Positions 10,852 through 23,618 of a stretch of 64,000 nt of DNA are shown piece after piece. The translations under genes and the position numbers were made by a program. The stretch comes from Clitoria ternatea (taxonomy: Eukaryota; Streptophyta; Magnoliopsida; Fabales; Fabaceae): the NCBI GenBank assembly GCA_037962975.1, contig CM075671.1, forward strand, positions 11,517,001 to 11,581,000, written 5' to 3'. A model generated the notes under the pieces. The model was given only the letters and a program-made list of their open reading frames with translations. It had not been told where the DNA came from and searched no databases. Numbering within the stretch: position 1 is the stretch's first letter; each line of letters opens with the position of its first letter.

Positions 10852-11600
10852 ATTGAGGCTTCACCTAAAGTGCACCAAGAAAGGAGGAAATAGCATGAAC
10901 CTGTATGTACTTGCAATCAAGAAAAATGTTGATACAATAGCTACACTCGGTGCATCCATTAATAGGTCTGAGCATATTTAAAGTATGTTAGATGGCTTTC
11001 CTAAATAATACAACCCAATAATAACCTCCATAATTTCAAGAACTAACTTGTATGTTGTTATACAGGCTAACATGGTTGGTTATCAACCATCTCAAAATCA
11101 AGAAACCAACATGGTAAGCCATCAACCTTTCAAGAATCAAAATGTTCATAATCAAGATTTTCAGAGAGGAAATAAAGAATTCTTTAAAGGAGGAAGGTCT
11201 AGATACGTTAAAGGAAGAGGAAGATTTCAAAGAAATGGAAATACATTTCATGGTGACAATTACTACAATAGACTTTAGTGCCAAGTCTGTGGAAAAGTTG
11301 GATACACAAATTTAGAGTGTTTTCACATATATGATTCACAGTTAAAGAATAATAATGAGTTTCGTAACAAAAACCAAAATCAGTCCTCGACCTCCTTTGG
11401 TAATGTTAACTCATACACTGAGTGCTTTCATGACCCTTCATGGTACCCACACTCAGGTACAACAGCTCATGCTACTCCTGACATAGGTAATTTCCTCATA
11501 CTTAAGAAATACTATGGTGATAAATTTATGAGAATGGCAAATAAAAAACCCTCAAACATAGAAAACATTGACAATTCTATTATAACCTCTCCTTATACTT
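10852..11600 (+). pseudogene. copia gag C-terminal part, zinc knuckle and protease remnant
   Basis: Translation after the TSD continues the gag: it resembles the copia Gag block around 'INRSEHI.SMLDGFP', then an R/G-rich tract, then a decayed zinc knuckle (about 11279-11320) in which the expected histidine position is tyrosine. At about 11448-11480 the protease active-site block is recognisable, but the catalytic Asp of the DSG triad is His (HSGTT). Several stops (for example 11276-11278) interrupt it. Confidence 0.72.
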
Positions 11601-11879
11601 AATCACCTCTCTTTCTTTTAAATTTGTTATATGTGCCATAAATTAGTAAAAATCTGTTAAGTGTATCTAAATTTACTAGAGATAACAATGTCTATTTTGA
11701 GTTTCATTTTAAGAAGTGCTTTGTTAAAACCTGGGAAACCAACTAAGTTGTTCTTCAAGGCAAGTTTAAAAATGGATTGTATGCCTTTATTCCTATTTCT
11801 TTTAATGTACCTAGCTATAATAATTAGCAAACTTTGTTAAATGTACCCAGTTGTGATAATCAACAATTCCTTTATAATA

Positions 11880-12509
11880 TTGTTCAATTTAATAATACAA
11901 AGTCTTTGTATATTTTGTAGCATAATAGACTTGGTCATGTTAATTCTAAAGTTGTTTTACAAGTTATGAAATCCTATGGTTTACAAACTGCTAGCCATAT
12001 CGTTGATGGTGTATGCCAAGCTTATGCGTAGGCAAATCACACAAATTACCTTTTATAGTGTCAATCACTCAGTTCACAAAACCTCTTCAAATGGTTTTTA
12101 GTGATGTTTGGGGACTCTCACCTATCACTGTTAATAATGGCAGTAAATACTACCTACATTTTATTGATGCCTATTCCAAATTATCATGGTTATATCTCAT
12201 TGAAAATAAATCTCAAACTGCCAATTTTTTCTATCACTTTAAAACTCTTGTTGTAAATCAAGTTGATACCAAAATTAAAATGCTGCAAACTGATAATGTA
12301 AGGGAGTATATCGTTCTAACAAAGTTTTTAGTAAACCATGGCATTAAACACAGAATGAGTTGCCCTCATACTCATGAGCAAAATGGTTTGGCTGAAAGAA
12401 TACATAGGCATATTACAAAAGTCGGTATTTCACTTTTGGCTAATGCTCACATGCCATTAAAGTTTTGGGGGAAGTCTTCATTGTTGTTACTTATCTAATA
12501 AATAGGTTG
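11880..12509 (+). pseudogene. copia integrase, core domain
   Basis: The GAG-pre-integrase block (HNRLGHVN, about 11920-11945) precedes an open stretch at 12013-12498. There the first catalytic Asp lies in VFSDVWG, the second in LQTDNV and the Glu in NGLAERIHRH, so the DDE triad is preserved. A stop at about 11920 and frameshifts flank it. The frame is cut at 12509 by the next LTR and continues after it. Confidence 0.8.
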
Positions 12510-15500
12510 TGTAACATCCTAGGTTGATTTACCTTTTTATTTACATACGGTAAATTATTTTCACAATAAATTTTTTACGTTGAATAAAAATTTGTATCTT
12601 AATATGAATTAGTATTTACTTCCCTTAACAATTAATCCACTCGGCCTTGATGTAAAATAATATTTACCTCTTTTAGTTACATAAAATCATACTCAATATG
12701 AACAAAACCGTTCTAAAATAAATCCTTAAATAAAAGCATGTTAAAATAATAACCGATCGGAAATGGTTCCACTCGGTCTTGATAATAAATAGTATTCACT
12801 TAAATGTAATCAAAATAATAATAAGAGTGTACGCAGAATAATATCCGTTCAGAATACACCCTTTGGTAAAAAGGAGTTAAAACAGCGGGAGAAGAAGAAG
12901 AAGAAGAAGAGGACAGGGGTCATTCGCCTGAGCGAGACCCCAAAGTACCTAGGCGAAATCCGAGAGTCGCTTAAGCGAGTACCGACTCGCTTGAGCGAAT
13001 GCCACACCTGAAGTCTGAGCGAATAAGACGTACACGTGGACTCATATGGGATTTCACTCCGTAAAAGGGTTTACTCGGCAAAAGGGTATCACTCAGAAAA
13101 CACTCACTTCCATTCACTCGGACATTCCACACTTGACTCATTACTACCCTTCACTCAGAAAGCTTCGCTCGGTCACAACTCCCTCGGAGATAATTCAACC
13201 TCCTACACTCGGTTATAGTTTCTCCGGATATCCTCACTCGGAAAATACCCTAACCTTACTTCCCTCGGAAGAAACTCAAATTTCCACTCGGACACATCCT
13301 ACTTCTCTTCACTCGGAATCGTGATACGCCTTTTTCACTCGGAATCTTTATACACTTTCTTCACTCGGAACACTCTCCCAACCAATCCCACTCGGGACAT
13401 TCTAACCTTCCACCCAGAAGGGGATCTCTCGGTTATCCTTCACTCGAGAATGAATCCGTTAGTTAATGAGCTGTCACAACAAACATGAGAACATATATAT
13501 ATATATATCAATGTATTTTAAAATATAAATTCGCATCCGATTCAATTTAAGTTGGCACACAGATAATATTAAACACTTGGAAACTCCTTATACACACATA
13601 TACTCTACACAATCACTCGAAATCACTCGGGCCTTGGCATCGATCTCCCCCTTGGCGCAACTCCATGGCTCTGGCTTCCTCCCTGTCACTGGTTACTAAA
13701 TTGAAAACAGTAGCAAGGGTGAGTGTTTGGCATCATAACTAATATAGATTGGAATTCAACAAGTTATATATATATATATATATAAGTTACGTCCGGTTGT
13801 ATTTTCGTCCTTTTGTAAGTCACACTTGACAATCATAAACCAACACGTTTGGTAATTAATTCACACCCGGTAAACACAGCACATCATACTCGGCAAACAT
13901 AATAATCCATACTTGGCCAATGTAACAAATTTCATTCGGCATATATAACAAATTTCACTCGGCAATATACACATCACAATTAATACTTCACCAATTATCA
14001 CAACTGACTCTCAGATAAAGTTTGACGCCTAGTATCCGGATACTAAAAGGATCGACCTTCAGCTGGGAGTCTGACTTGACATCCCGTGAACCCGACTTGG
14101 TTAACTGAGCCCGACTTGGCTCCCCCTCAGCCACTGGGTCAAAGACCTCTGGGTAGCTTAACTGGGTCCGACTTGACCACTGAAGCCAAAAACAGGGTAG
14201 TTCATACCGTTGGTCGTCCTCCACCACATAATCACATTCCATCATATAAACATAAACATATCATTCTGATTACCACTTGCAACTGTCAGAAACTGACCTG
14301 TGCTCACAGCATAGGGCGACTGACTCGTCAAGCCCCTCAGCATAACATACTAGTTACCACAATCATCACGTATTTCATGCCATTGTAAGCCATACACACA
14401 TACATTCACATACAACTCATCCAACATCATCTCATCATTAAATATTTCCAGCTCATGACATGATTAAGTCAACCACACACCCGATCTTCAACTGATCGGT
14501 GTACACAGTCACACATGTACAAACATAGGCACACAACATATTCAATACGTTTTCTTACCCTGTTCATACCGTTCAATGACTCGAATAGGAAATAAGTCCT
14601 ATTCTAATTAATCATAACCCGAACACCCCCTTACCTCGGTTCCACGCTTCGATGATCTGCTCCTGGTGTCGGTCTCGTCCTCTGAGCACTGGACTCAGTC
14701 TCAGCTTCGTCACTCAACCTTTCGTTGATTAATCTACTACCTACGGGTCAGAATGCAAAACCCGTTAACTCAACACCCTCAGCTCTAAGGGCCACATTTG
14801 AGCTCACACTCACCAAAGGAGTGGAGAACAGACTCGAATACAGCCATGCATGGCCCTTGGCTACCAGAGAAATGAAAGGGATAAGGAGCCACAAATAAAA
14901 TGGATCAGTGGACTCACCTTGAGGCCACGATCACAGGAATGGGGTTCGATTGAAGTTTTAACACAAACGGAGTCCTCTTCCGGAGCATGCAATTCAGCAA
15001 CGAGAGAGGAGAAAATGAAGAAGAAGGAGAACAGACCAAGAAGAAAAAGTGGTTCATGAATAATGAAGAGGGGAGAGAGAGAATTTCCTTTTATATAAAG
15101 CTCAGGGGCAAGACAACCTTTTCCCCTATTTCATTTGTATTCTCATTAAAAGTTTTAATCAATTTCACCACATTGGACTCTTTTATAATTAACCAACCAA
15201 CTACGCTTATTTACTTTCACAACGTTTAATTATTCATGATTGTCTAATACTTCATAAGAGTATTGCCCCGATCTAGATACCGGCCAACCGGTATCCTGGC
15301 GTAGTGTCCACACCTCGAAAATCCGAGCTAACGCTTGAGAGATCGGATACTTCATCCGTTCTCACATCCTGGTTACGTACATTCGTTTGCCTTAGTCATT
15401 ATAAGAGGTTGATCTGGACTATAATTCCGAGTTAGGCATTCTCCTCACACCGGTTAGTCCAAGACCACATCAGACACACCAGATAATCATCAGTCACAAG

Positions 15501-15691
15501 ACAGTACGTCTTTGACCGTCCTCCAATGTACAACCGATCTTCAATACCTGTTTGGTCCTCACATTTGAGGCCGACCCGACACCGGCTTCTTGACCCCGAT
15601 TCAGGCAGATCAAATATTAAATAAATCTCTAAAACATTTACTAATATTTTCCACTCTTCATAATTTTTATTAAAATATCAGGGATGTTACA
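12510..15691 (-). mobile_element. Solo LTR, Ty3/gypsy chromovirus-like, nested in copia integrase
   Basis: TGTAACATCC...GGGATGTTACA with a perfect 5-bp TSD GGTTG (12505-12509, 15692-15696). At 3,182 bp it is a very long LTR. Several blocks are shared with the LTR at 54480-57257 in the same orientation, for example CCTGTCACT.GTTACTAAATT followed by CAAGGGTGAGTGTTTGG, and GACGCCTAGTATCCGGATAC. Because that LTR belongs to a minus-strand gypsy element, this one is also assigned minus. It carries both CGCTTGAGCGA motifs (about 12930-13020) and CACTCGGAA motifs (about 13060-13450). Confidence 0.88.
13060..13450. repeat. Cluster of CACTCGGAA motifs in LTR
   Basis: About fifteen variants of CACTCGGAA/CACTCGG at irregular 15-45 bp spacing. 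The same motif fills parts of the chromovirus LTRs at 44000-44880 and 51020-51860 and, inverted, 59740-60500. Confidence 0.75.
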
Positions 15692-16880
15692 GGTTGCCAA
15701 CTCTTATGTTAGGAAACAAGAGTCCGGTTAAAGTTTTCACAAGCTTCAGACCTACCTATACAGACCTAAAACTTGATTTTAGGTTTGAATAGTGCACATT
15801 CCTTGGATACGGTTCTCAATATAAGGGTTATTTGTGTCGTACATCTATGGGCAGATGTATATTTCTAGACATGTTCAGTTTGATGAGCATACTTTTCCTT
15901 TCCAAAATCAGTCATTTTTGGCCTACAAACCTGGTTTAGCTAGAGATAATACACAAGTGGTGTCTGTTATACATGTTGTATCCACTTTTAATAGGTTTGA
16001 TGCTCTTCAAAACCTTGATGATTTATCTATTTCACATAAGTTTGTTCCATTTGAAGTTGCTCCATTAGAAAATGTTTCACCTAAGTCTGTCCATCCTGAG
16101 TCTATTCCACAAGAGTCTACTCAGGCTAATGAACCTCTATTAAATGAAGACATTCTCATGCCACCTCAACCTCTTGTCCACAACCCTCATTTTATGAAAA
16201 ATCAAAGTAAGAATGAGGTTTTTGAGCCCAAGGTATATTTAAATAAAATTTAGACTCTAACAATTAATGTTGAGTCTAAACCAACATCAGTAAAGTCAAC
16301 TCTCCTTTCTTCAAAATGGGAGTAAGCCATGGATCAAGAGTATCAAGCTCTTATGCAGACCAATATATGAACTCTTGTACCTAAACCTTCTGAAAGTAAT
16401 ATGGTAGGTTGTGAATAGGTCTTCAAAATAAAAAAGAATCCTAATGGAAGCATACACAAGTACAAGGCTAGGCTGGTTACAAAAGGGTTTAATCATAGAA
16501 AATGTTTTGATCTTTCTAAAACCTTCAATTTAATACCGAGTCTACTACTGTGAGAACAATCCTTACCTTTGTACTTCAATAGAATCGACACATAAGACAG
16601 GTAGATGCCAATGATGCCTTCTTGAATGGGGACTTGGAAGAAACTATTTACATGTTACAGCCTCCTGGCTATGAGAACGACAAAGATCATCTTGTATGTA
16701 GACTTAACAAGGCTGTCTATGGGTTGAAACAAACACCTAAGGCTTGGTTCCAAAAGTTGTATGGCTTTCTCTCATCTTAAGGGTTCAAATATGCAAATAG
16801 TATTTCCTCTCTATTTATCAGAGTGTCTTCTAGTGTTATCATGTTGGTTCTAGTATATGTGGATGATATCATATTGGTTC
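15692..16880 (+). pseudogene. copia integrase C-terminus and reverse transcriptase
   Basis: Reading resumes after the TSD. An integrase-end/linker block near 15780-15900 includes GRMYISRHVQFDE-like sequence. The reverse transcriptase follows from about 16300, with TLVPKP, KARLVTKGF, NDAFLNGDLEE (about 16600-16640), YGLKQ.PKAWF and the catalytic YVDD at 16856-16867. Stops and frameshifts are scattered through it. The sequence is lost just after YVDDII, where an LTR fragment begins. Confidence 0.82.
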
Positions 16881-18729
16881 TAGAGAGACTTGACTATGTT
16901 GATTGAGAGTCATTTGTGCATTGAATTGACTTCTATTGTGAAAATCTAAGATATTAATTAATATTTCTAAGAATATGGAGTATGAATTTAAATGTTGTGA
17001 TAATGTGATTGAAATTTGAGAACTTGGATGCTTTCCAGTTTTGATTAAAGAACTGATGAAATGATTAATTAAATGGTAACAAGGTGGCAACCTAAGCTAA
17101 TTTATGGTTTTCTTTTACTTTGAATTATTTCTATTGATTTATTATTGTCAGTCACCCACCCTTACTTGTCGATATAGTGACTGAAGACAAGGACCCTACT
17201 AATACCATAGAGACAATGAGATGAGCCTTATGGAGTAATGCCAAGTGGATGTGCAATTAAGATGTGTGTATAAGGATGTTTTGATATTCTAGTGGTGTTA
17301 TGATATTTGGTGTGTGCGTGTATAACTTATGCTTGTGATGAGTTATGGTTGATGATGATAGATATTTTGATACTTGATGAGTTGTGGAAGTCATACTTGA
17401 TGCATCTTTGTTGCTAATGTGATTGATAGATATAATTGAATATGTTTGAATGAATGATGAAATGTTGTTGATGATGAATAGTATAGGTGATGACCAAGAA
17501 TTGTGAAATAGCACTGAGCTGGTGGATTGATAATTGTGTCATTATATGCAGGTCATTGTTGTTGTGTTTGGGTTATTGAGCCATGATGAAGTGTATTGAA
17601 TAACTGTGGTAGTTTAGAATATAATTGTTGTTGTTTGAATGATCTGAATGTTGAAATGAGTTATGCATTGAAACCTCCATGATAGAATTTAAGTCTGGTT
17701 GGTAAACAATATTAGTAATGAGATATGAAAGAAATTTTTATGGTTTGGAGTTGATAATCTAGAGAGTAAAATGTTGGAGATTGAGTTTTAAGAGAAAAAT
17801 TACTAAATAAGCCAACTGAATAGGTGATTTTGAGTTCTAGTGGGATTGAGTCCCCAGAAGATGACAATAGAACCCTAGGAGTATTTGAAACTTGTGTGAG
17901 ATGTGAAATGATCATTTAGATGTAATCTGGCAGGAGTTTGGTATTGGAATTGCACTAAATTGACCAAAATGTATTTTTTTGTATAACTCTACGATATGGA
18001 GGAATTTTTTAGTACGGATTACGACAACAAGTCTAAAGTGTCTGTAAAGTTTCGTAGCATTCAAAGGTCAAACAGACAAATTAGGGGTTGTGTAAGTTGA
18101 CCTGAAGGCCAAAATCTACATAAAAACTGTACATGTTCTAATGGTAATTGATACAGGGATCTTGTAATCGATTATCTGTGAGCAGAAATGAATTTCTGCA
18201 TAGGTTGCTCTTTGGTAATCATTTACAAGAAATGTTGTAATTGATTACCACTTGTTTTTAAAACTGCGTCTTATCTAAGCCGAATTTACTCTTGTATCCT
18301 TCATAAAAGTCGTAGATAATTGAGTTACGAATATTTTCCCTTTAGATTCACCTCAAAATGAGGTCTGTAGCTCAAGGTATGCATAAAATACTATAAGGTG
18401 TTCATGATGAAAATGGTATGTGTAACAGTTTTACATTTTCATGAATTGTGTAATTTTAGGGGCATAATTGGCCTACAATCTCTTCGTAACAATTGTAGAC
18501 ACTTGAGTTAAGGAGTTGTACTAATTTGATTCACCTCGATTGGAGTTATATAGCTCCTATTAGACTAAAATAGTGAATGATGTGCAACAAAAGTGCATCC
18601 TGAATTTTTTTCTAAAAACTTCATGTTATTATTTGAATTTTTGATGTGTGCTACATTATTTAAAGTGAAACCTATTAAATTGAGGGTAAAACCTCTAACT
18701 AAATTAAGTAAATATGGTGGGATGTCACA
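16881..18729 (+). mobile_element. 5'-truncated LTR, same family as the solo LTR at 37962
   Basis: The right end is GGGATGTCACA. There is no matching left terminus or TSD, and about 100 codons of the copia reverse transcriptase expected between the flanks are missing, so a deletion accompanied it. The repeated motif CTTCATAAAAGTCGTAGATA (18299) recurs 183 bp later in variant form (CTTCGTAACAATTGTAGACA, 18482), as in the ~182-bp units of the LTR at 37962-42098. It also contains TGTAATCGATTA-like blocks near 18165 and 18235. The left boundary is approximate. Confidence 0.6.
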
Positions 18730-19385
18730 CCTTACAATATGTCACCATCACCAGACCTAAGATTGCTTACTTAGTCAACAAAGTATGTTAGATTCTACAT
18801 TGTCCTAAGGTTCCTCATTAGAAGATTACCAAACACATTTTGAGATATCTTAAAGGTATCATCATTGATGGTCTGCTCCTTGTCAAAACTTTTAATCTGC
18901 ATCTTATAGTTTTTTCTTATGCGGATTAGGGTTCCTACCCAAATGATAGGAAGTCCACCTCAAGATACTACGTATACCCGAGTTCAAATCTTGTTGCTTG
19001 GTCTTCCAGGAAGCAAACACTCGTTTCTAGGTCTAGTACTGAGGCTAAATTCATAAATTTAGTTGTTGTCACTGTGGAACTCACTTGGATTCAGTCTATT
19101 CTACAGGAACTTCATGTTCCTATATCTTTCACTCCTACAGTCTTTTATGGTAATCTTAATACTATCTAGCTCTCTTCCAATCTTGTGTTGCATTTGAAGA
19201 CTAAACATGTTCAGTTTGACCTTTACTTTGTTCGAGATAAAATCACTGTCAAGCAGCTAAGAGTTCTTCATATTCTAGCCTCTAATCAAACAATTGATAT
19301 TCTCACTAAATTTATTACTCAAGCCTTTTTCTAAGATTGTAAGTTCAAACTCAAACTGTTGTCCTTCATATCCTTGAGTTTGAAG
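18730..19385 (+). pseudogene. copia reverse transcriptase end and RNase H
   Basis: Translation shows the conserved tract ITRPEIAYSVNK-like, ILRYLKGI, then NDRKSTSRYYV, LVAWSSRKQTLVSRSSTEA and DILTKF, the usual 3' end of a copia polyprotein with RNase H. Internal stops are present (for example within the block before GSYPNDRKS). A purine tract, GAAGAGGGA (about 19382-19390), abuts the 3' LTR and is the likely polypurine tract. Confidence 0.82.
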
Positions 19386-19390
19386 AGGGA

Positions 19391-19566
19391 TGTAGAGAAA
19401 TAAAGTTATTATAATTGTTAAGATTCTATTAGAATTCATTATCCTAATATATATTTCATCTTTGTAACTCATTTTCAATCAATAAAATTATTATCTCTTT
19501 TCACACATACAATTACATTTTCCTTTCTCAAGACCCTTTCTTCTCTTTTCAATTCTCCAATCTCCA
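19391..19566 (+). repeat. copia 3' LTR
   Basis: TGTAGAGAAATAAAG...AATCTCCA, aligned with the 5' LTR at 5077-5256. Its start is fixed by the polypurine tract and its end by alignment and the terminal CA. Confidence 0.82.
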
Positions 19567-20371
19567 GGAAAATATGCGTTCATAATAGATTCATCCCAAA
19601 AAAATTTGAAGGTCCCAACAAATCACATGAGGCTTCTAGAACGAAATCAATAACTTAATCTGATAGGCATTTAGCTTATTCTGGTGCAGATTCAAACTCA
19701 TTGTTATTTTTACTTTATTAGATATAGAAAATTTTAAAGTAATTTTATTATCTATATTTGAAAGTCCTTACCTCTTAAAAGTTTATGTAAAGCAATAGTC
19801 AGACTGAAAGCAAAGATAATGTACTCGGTCTTAATAGGTGTTTTCAAAGAATTTTATTACATTCTGTAACAATATACATTAAGAAAAATATTATTTATAC
19901 ATAAATGAACACTAAGTTATCAACAAATATTTGGATAGATTAACATGATTAGAGTTTAAACTTGTCCAATAAATATAGTGTTTAAACTTCAAATTTTATT
20001 CTAGAATTAGATCCAAGTTTTTTAGAATATACCTATTTGATGAGGTCTAATGCAACGAAAAAAACAAAATCAATAACTCATCAAAAATTGTTACGCGCAT
20101 TGGACTAGTCAATACGAGTTGTAATCATAATTTGTTTTAGTTTAATCAGAATAACCTTGAGTTTGAGCCCTAAAACTACAATTGTATTAAAATTTGATAA
20201 AGATTATAGATAAATTTCTTTTTCCTTATAAGTTACAGATTTGAATAAAGGTATATAACACACCCATGCCCCCTGGTCTAATCACATTCGAGCCCTTGAA
20301 AAAGAGCTAATTCATGTTTAATTGAATCAAACTTTCAACTCGGCTAATTAATTGAGTTGTGATGAGATTAA

Positions 20372-20532
20372 GGACTCGTTTGATTCTCGGTTGTGTTAGT
20401 TAAACCAACTAAAATTTTTTTTACGGTCAAATGGAGTTTTGATTGTCTTGAATTATGTAAAAGACTAATATTAATCTTTAAATTTTTCTATTTTTATAAC
20501 TTAATTTCTTCAATTATAAACCAAACGAACAC
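20372..20532. mobile_element. Tourist-like MITE (PIF/Harbinger type)
   Basis: A 161-bp unit starting GGACTCGTTTG and ending CAAACGAACAC, imperfect inverted repeats (8 of 11 positions), bounded by TAA on both sides (20369-20371 and 20533-20535). TAA/TTA target duplications are typical of PIF/Harbinger elements. The short, imperfect TIR makes this a moderate call. Confidence 0.5.
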
Positions 20533-23497
20533 TAATTCCAGAAACAAAATAGGGTGTATTAAGATTTGTCTTCGCACCACCCCCAACCAACCTACACAAA
20601 CTTGTGACATTCAATAGGGTCATTGGATGCGTCACATGGAACTGCACATAAAAGTTCCTTCAAAATTACGGTGAACTTGTAAAGATTCTCTTTTTTTTTT
20701 TTTTTTCTGGTTTCAGATATATAACTTTATTCATTTCAAATTATATATCTAAAAATGACAGATAAGACTTTATTGAGAATTTTTCATATATATAATATCT
20801 CAAAAATCTAAAACTTTATTTAAACTATATCAAACTTCTTACCACTTAGTTAAGATTTTATCGTTTAAATCCGTTGTGGCTTGTGAGCGTAACATTTTGC
20901 ATTTTAAAAATATGTATCATTTTGAGCGGGGTCTTTAAGAAGGTCCCATTTCTAGTAAAGATATACACAGCACACACATAATCATGAAATTGTTTTCTTA
21001 ATTTGATTTAATCTCTCTAATTATTTTGGATTAGAGAAAACGTTGACGGTGGAATTAATTAAAATTGTTCAAGTTCGCAACCACTTATAACTAACCATGA
21101 AAATGAAAACCCAAGAAAACAAGAATAATCAAAAGGTGGGAAATAATTAATTTACCCGAAAAAACAAAAGGGTTTTCAGAGAGAGACCAAGCACCAGCAA
21201 ATTTTGACAAGGAATTGCCAATTTGATTTCTGTTCTTGTGTCAATTTTCAGCTTTTTCTTCCTTTATTTTTTTATTATTATGATTATCTTTTTCACACTG
21301 TGTATAATATTTTCCCCTTCTTAATAATAATATGAGATAAAGTCAGTAACAAACTCTACCAACTTTCTTTATTTTCTTGTTCAACAATCTAATTGGCCAC
21401 ACGGTTTGTGTTAATCTTTGTCACATTCAGCCTCGTTTTGATATGCTTTCGTTCTCAGCATCTAACGGTTTTGTGACAAATCAAAAATAATGTTGGAGTT
21501 GGAGGGATTGGCTACATGCATGTTGTTATCAACTCAAATGTAGCCATCAACCACTAAGGCACTATACCTTCCGATGAAGATAGTTCAGATACTACAAAGA
21601 AGAAGTACCCCATCTTCCTTGTCATCTAAGAATTTATATAATGTAAAATTTTGACTAAAGGAAAATAAGTTTTCAGATATCTCATATGAAATCACCATTA
21701 TAACATCCAATTTAAAGGAGGTTAAACTTGAGAGTTAGGTATACTTGTTCAGATCTCATAAACTCGATTTAAGAATTAACTCGTAGACTTATAAAAGACA
21801 AGTCTATGTCTTACTAAAATAAAAAATATACATTTCTAAAAACAATCATAAAACACTAAAAAAATAACATTTAAATTTTTTTGTTACAAAAAAAAAAATA
21901 CCAAACAAAAAAAACTACTAAGATCAATGGGGCATGGGCATATAACATCATCAACAACATGAGTATGAAAAACCAATAGAGGGGCGACCAAACAAATGAA
22001 AGAATGACAAAACAAATGATAAATAGAACGTGAACCAAAATAGAAGTTCTAATGTAGTTGTGGTAGAGGGGGAAAACAAAAATTAAGGTCTGAACACAAA
22101 ACACCGTCTTTTCTAATAGTTTTAACAAAAAAAGTTACAACTTGTGGGTTTGTAGACTTTGCATAAATCCACAAATCAACACTAGTTCAGACAACTTTAA
22201 AAAGTTACGAGTTTATCACAAGTTTACTGGTTCTCTTAAATAGACTTTTAAACTCCAATTTACAAATTGCTAGACAAGTTTAACAATAATAAATTAATTT
22301 GTACTGTATTACACTTTTTTTAAAAAAGGCATATTTATAATTTAAGATGCCTAAGTTTTTTTTTAATCTAAGGTGTTCTACCATCGAAAATTAAAAACTA
22401 ATTCTTTTGAGGCTAAGAAATCGTCATAATTAATCTTCATTCTTCACATAAAATCTTTTATAAAAATATATCAGGATTTGAAATCTAACAAAGTGATTAA
22501 AGACCCAACTATTTAGAACGTATGTTGGATTTTATTGGCAATATTAAATTCTTTCACCTAAACTAGACTTGTCTAAAATTTCCATGTCAAAGTAAACTCG
22601 ATATGTATGGAAGGTTCTCATCCTTGTGTGGGTCTAGAGTAGCTGAATCACGTATAGAATTAACATAGCTTTTTTTTTGTTACATTAGTTTTTTTTTATG
22701 TTACATAACATATCTGATCTAGGAACACGTACCCCATATACTTTATTTTTGATATGTTTGTTCCCATATATTTGCCTTTATGTGTGTTTGCATGGTTCAA
22801 TTTGTATCTGGTTCCAGAGAAATCTAACCCATACCATAGATCAAATAAAGTTATCATGTTTTTTTCATACTGAGTATGGTATCAGTATATGTGAAAGAAA
22901 CTAGTACTCTGTAATTGAAAAAATGAGTTGGTTATCATTATGAAAGGACCAAATTTGGTGTAATGCAACAATTAACAGATCATTAGGGAAATCAAATCCT
23001 TCATTATCAGAAAGTCAAAATTAATCTGAAAACAGGTCAGCTGTGGCATATTACTTCAACAAGTGGCACTATATATGGAGGTCCCCTGACAAAGTGATTA
23101 CATTGATTATACATCTAAGTACGTATTTCTGAGTATGACAGCTTTGTGTTATTGAAATGTTGGCAGATAGGCCACCTAATTTAATACTCTTAACTAAGTT
23201 GCATTCTTTTTCATCATTATCTCTAACTAAATTCTTGTTGAACCCAATCAAATCATTTTATTTGCTATGCACCTATTGGTAGCATACATTCTTACATTTA
23301 GAATCTTAGTTTCTTCCCTATCAATAGACACTTGAATTAAACAAAACTATTGGCCCTCAATATCCATGATATCCGCCTAATTCACAAGTTGGGGGGAAGA
23401 AAAAGGATCAGGGTACCCTAAAAATTAGGCAAAATATAGCTTAACATAAGAAGCAGTTATAAGAATTCTCAGGATAAATACAATAAAATGTCCTCTA

Positions 23498-23618
23498 TAA
23501 TCTTTATTATTGGTTAATTAATTATAAATCAAAAGAAGGTTGATTACACAACAGGGTGTATAACCTTTATTGGGTAATTAATTATAGATCAAAGCAAGAT
23601 TCATTGCACAACAGGGTG
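23498..23618. repeat. Two-copy tandem repeat ~0.9 kb upstream of laccase TATA box
   Basis: A ~60-bp unit is duplicated: both copies run from TAA.CTTTATT through GTTAATTAATTATA or GGTAATTAATTATA to ACACAACAGGGTG / GCACAACAGGGTG. The copies differ at about ten positions. Confidence 0.75.

Larger units (their letters stand above)
5077..19566 (+). mobile_element. Ty1/copia retrotransposon, decayed and carrying nested insertions
   Basis: Outer boundaries are two ~180-bp LTRs (5077-5256 and 19391-19566) in direct orientation. Between them, in copia order, are a primer-binding site, gag, a zinc-knuckle remnant, protease remnant, integrase, reverse transcriptase, RNase H and a purine tract. The domain order integrase before reverse transcriptase defines the Ty1/copia superfamily. 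Three other LTR insertions (5665-10846, 12510-15691, about 16881-18729) inflate it from roughly 4 kb to 14.5 kb. Many stops and frameshifts show it is long dead. No clear outer TSD remains. Confidence 0.85.
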
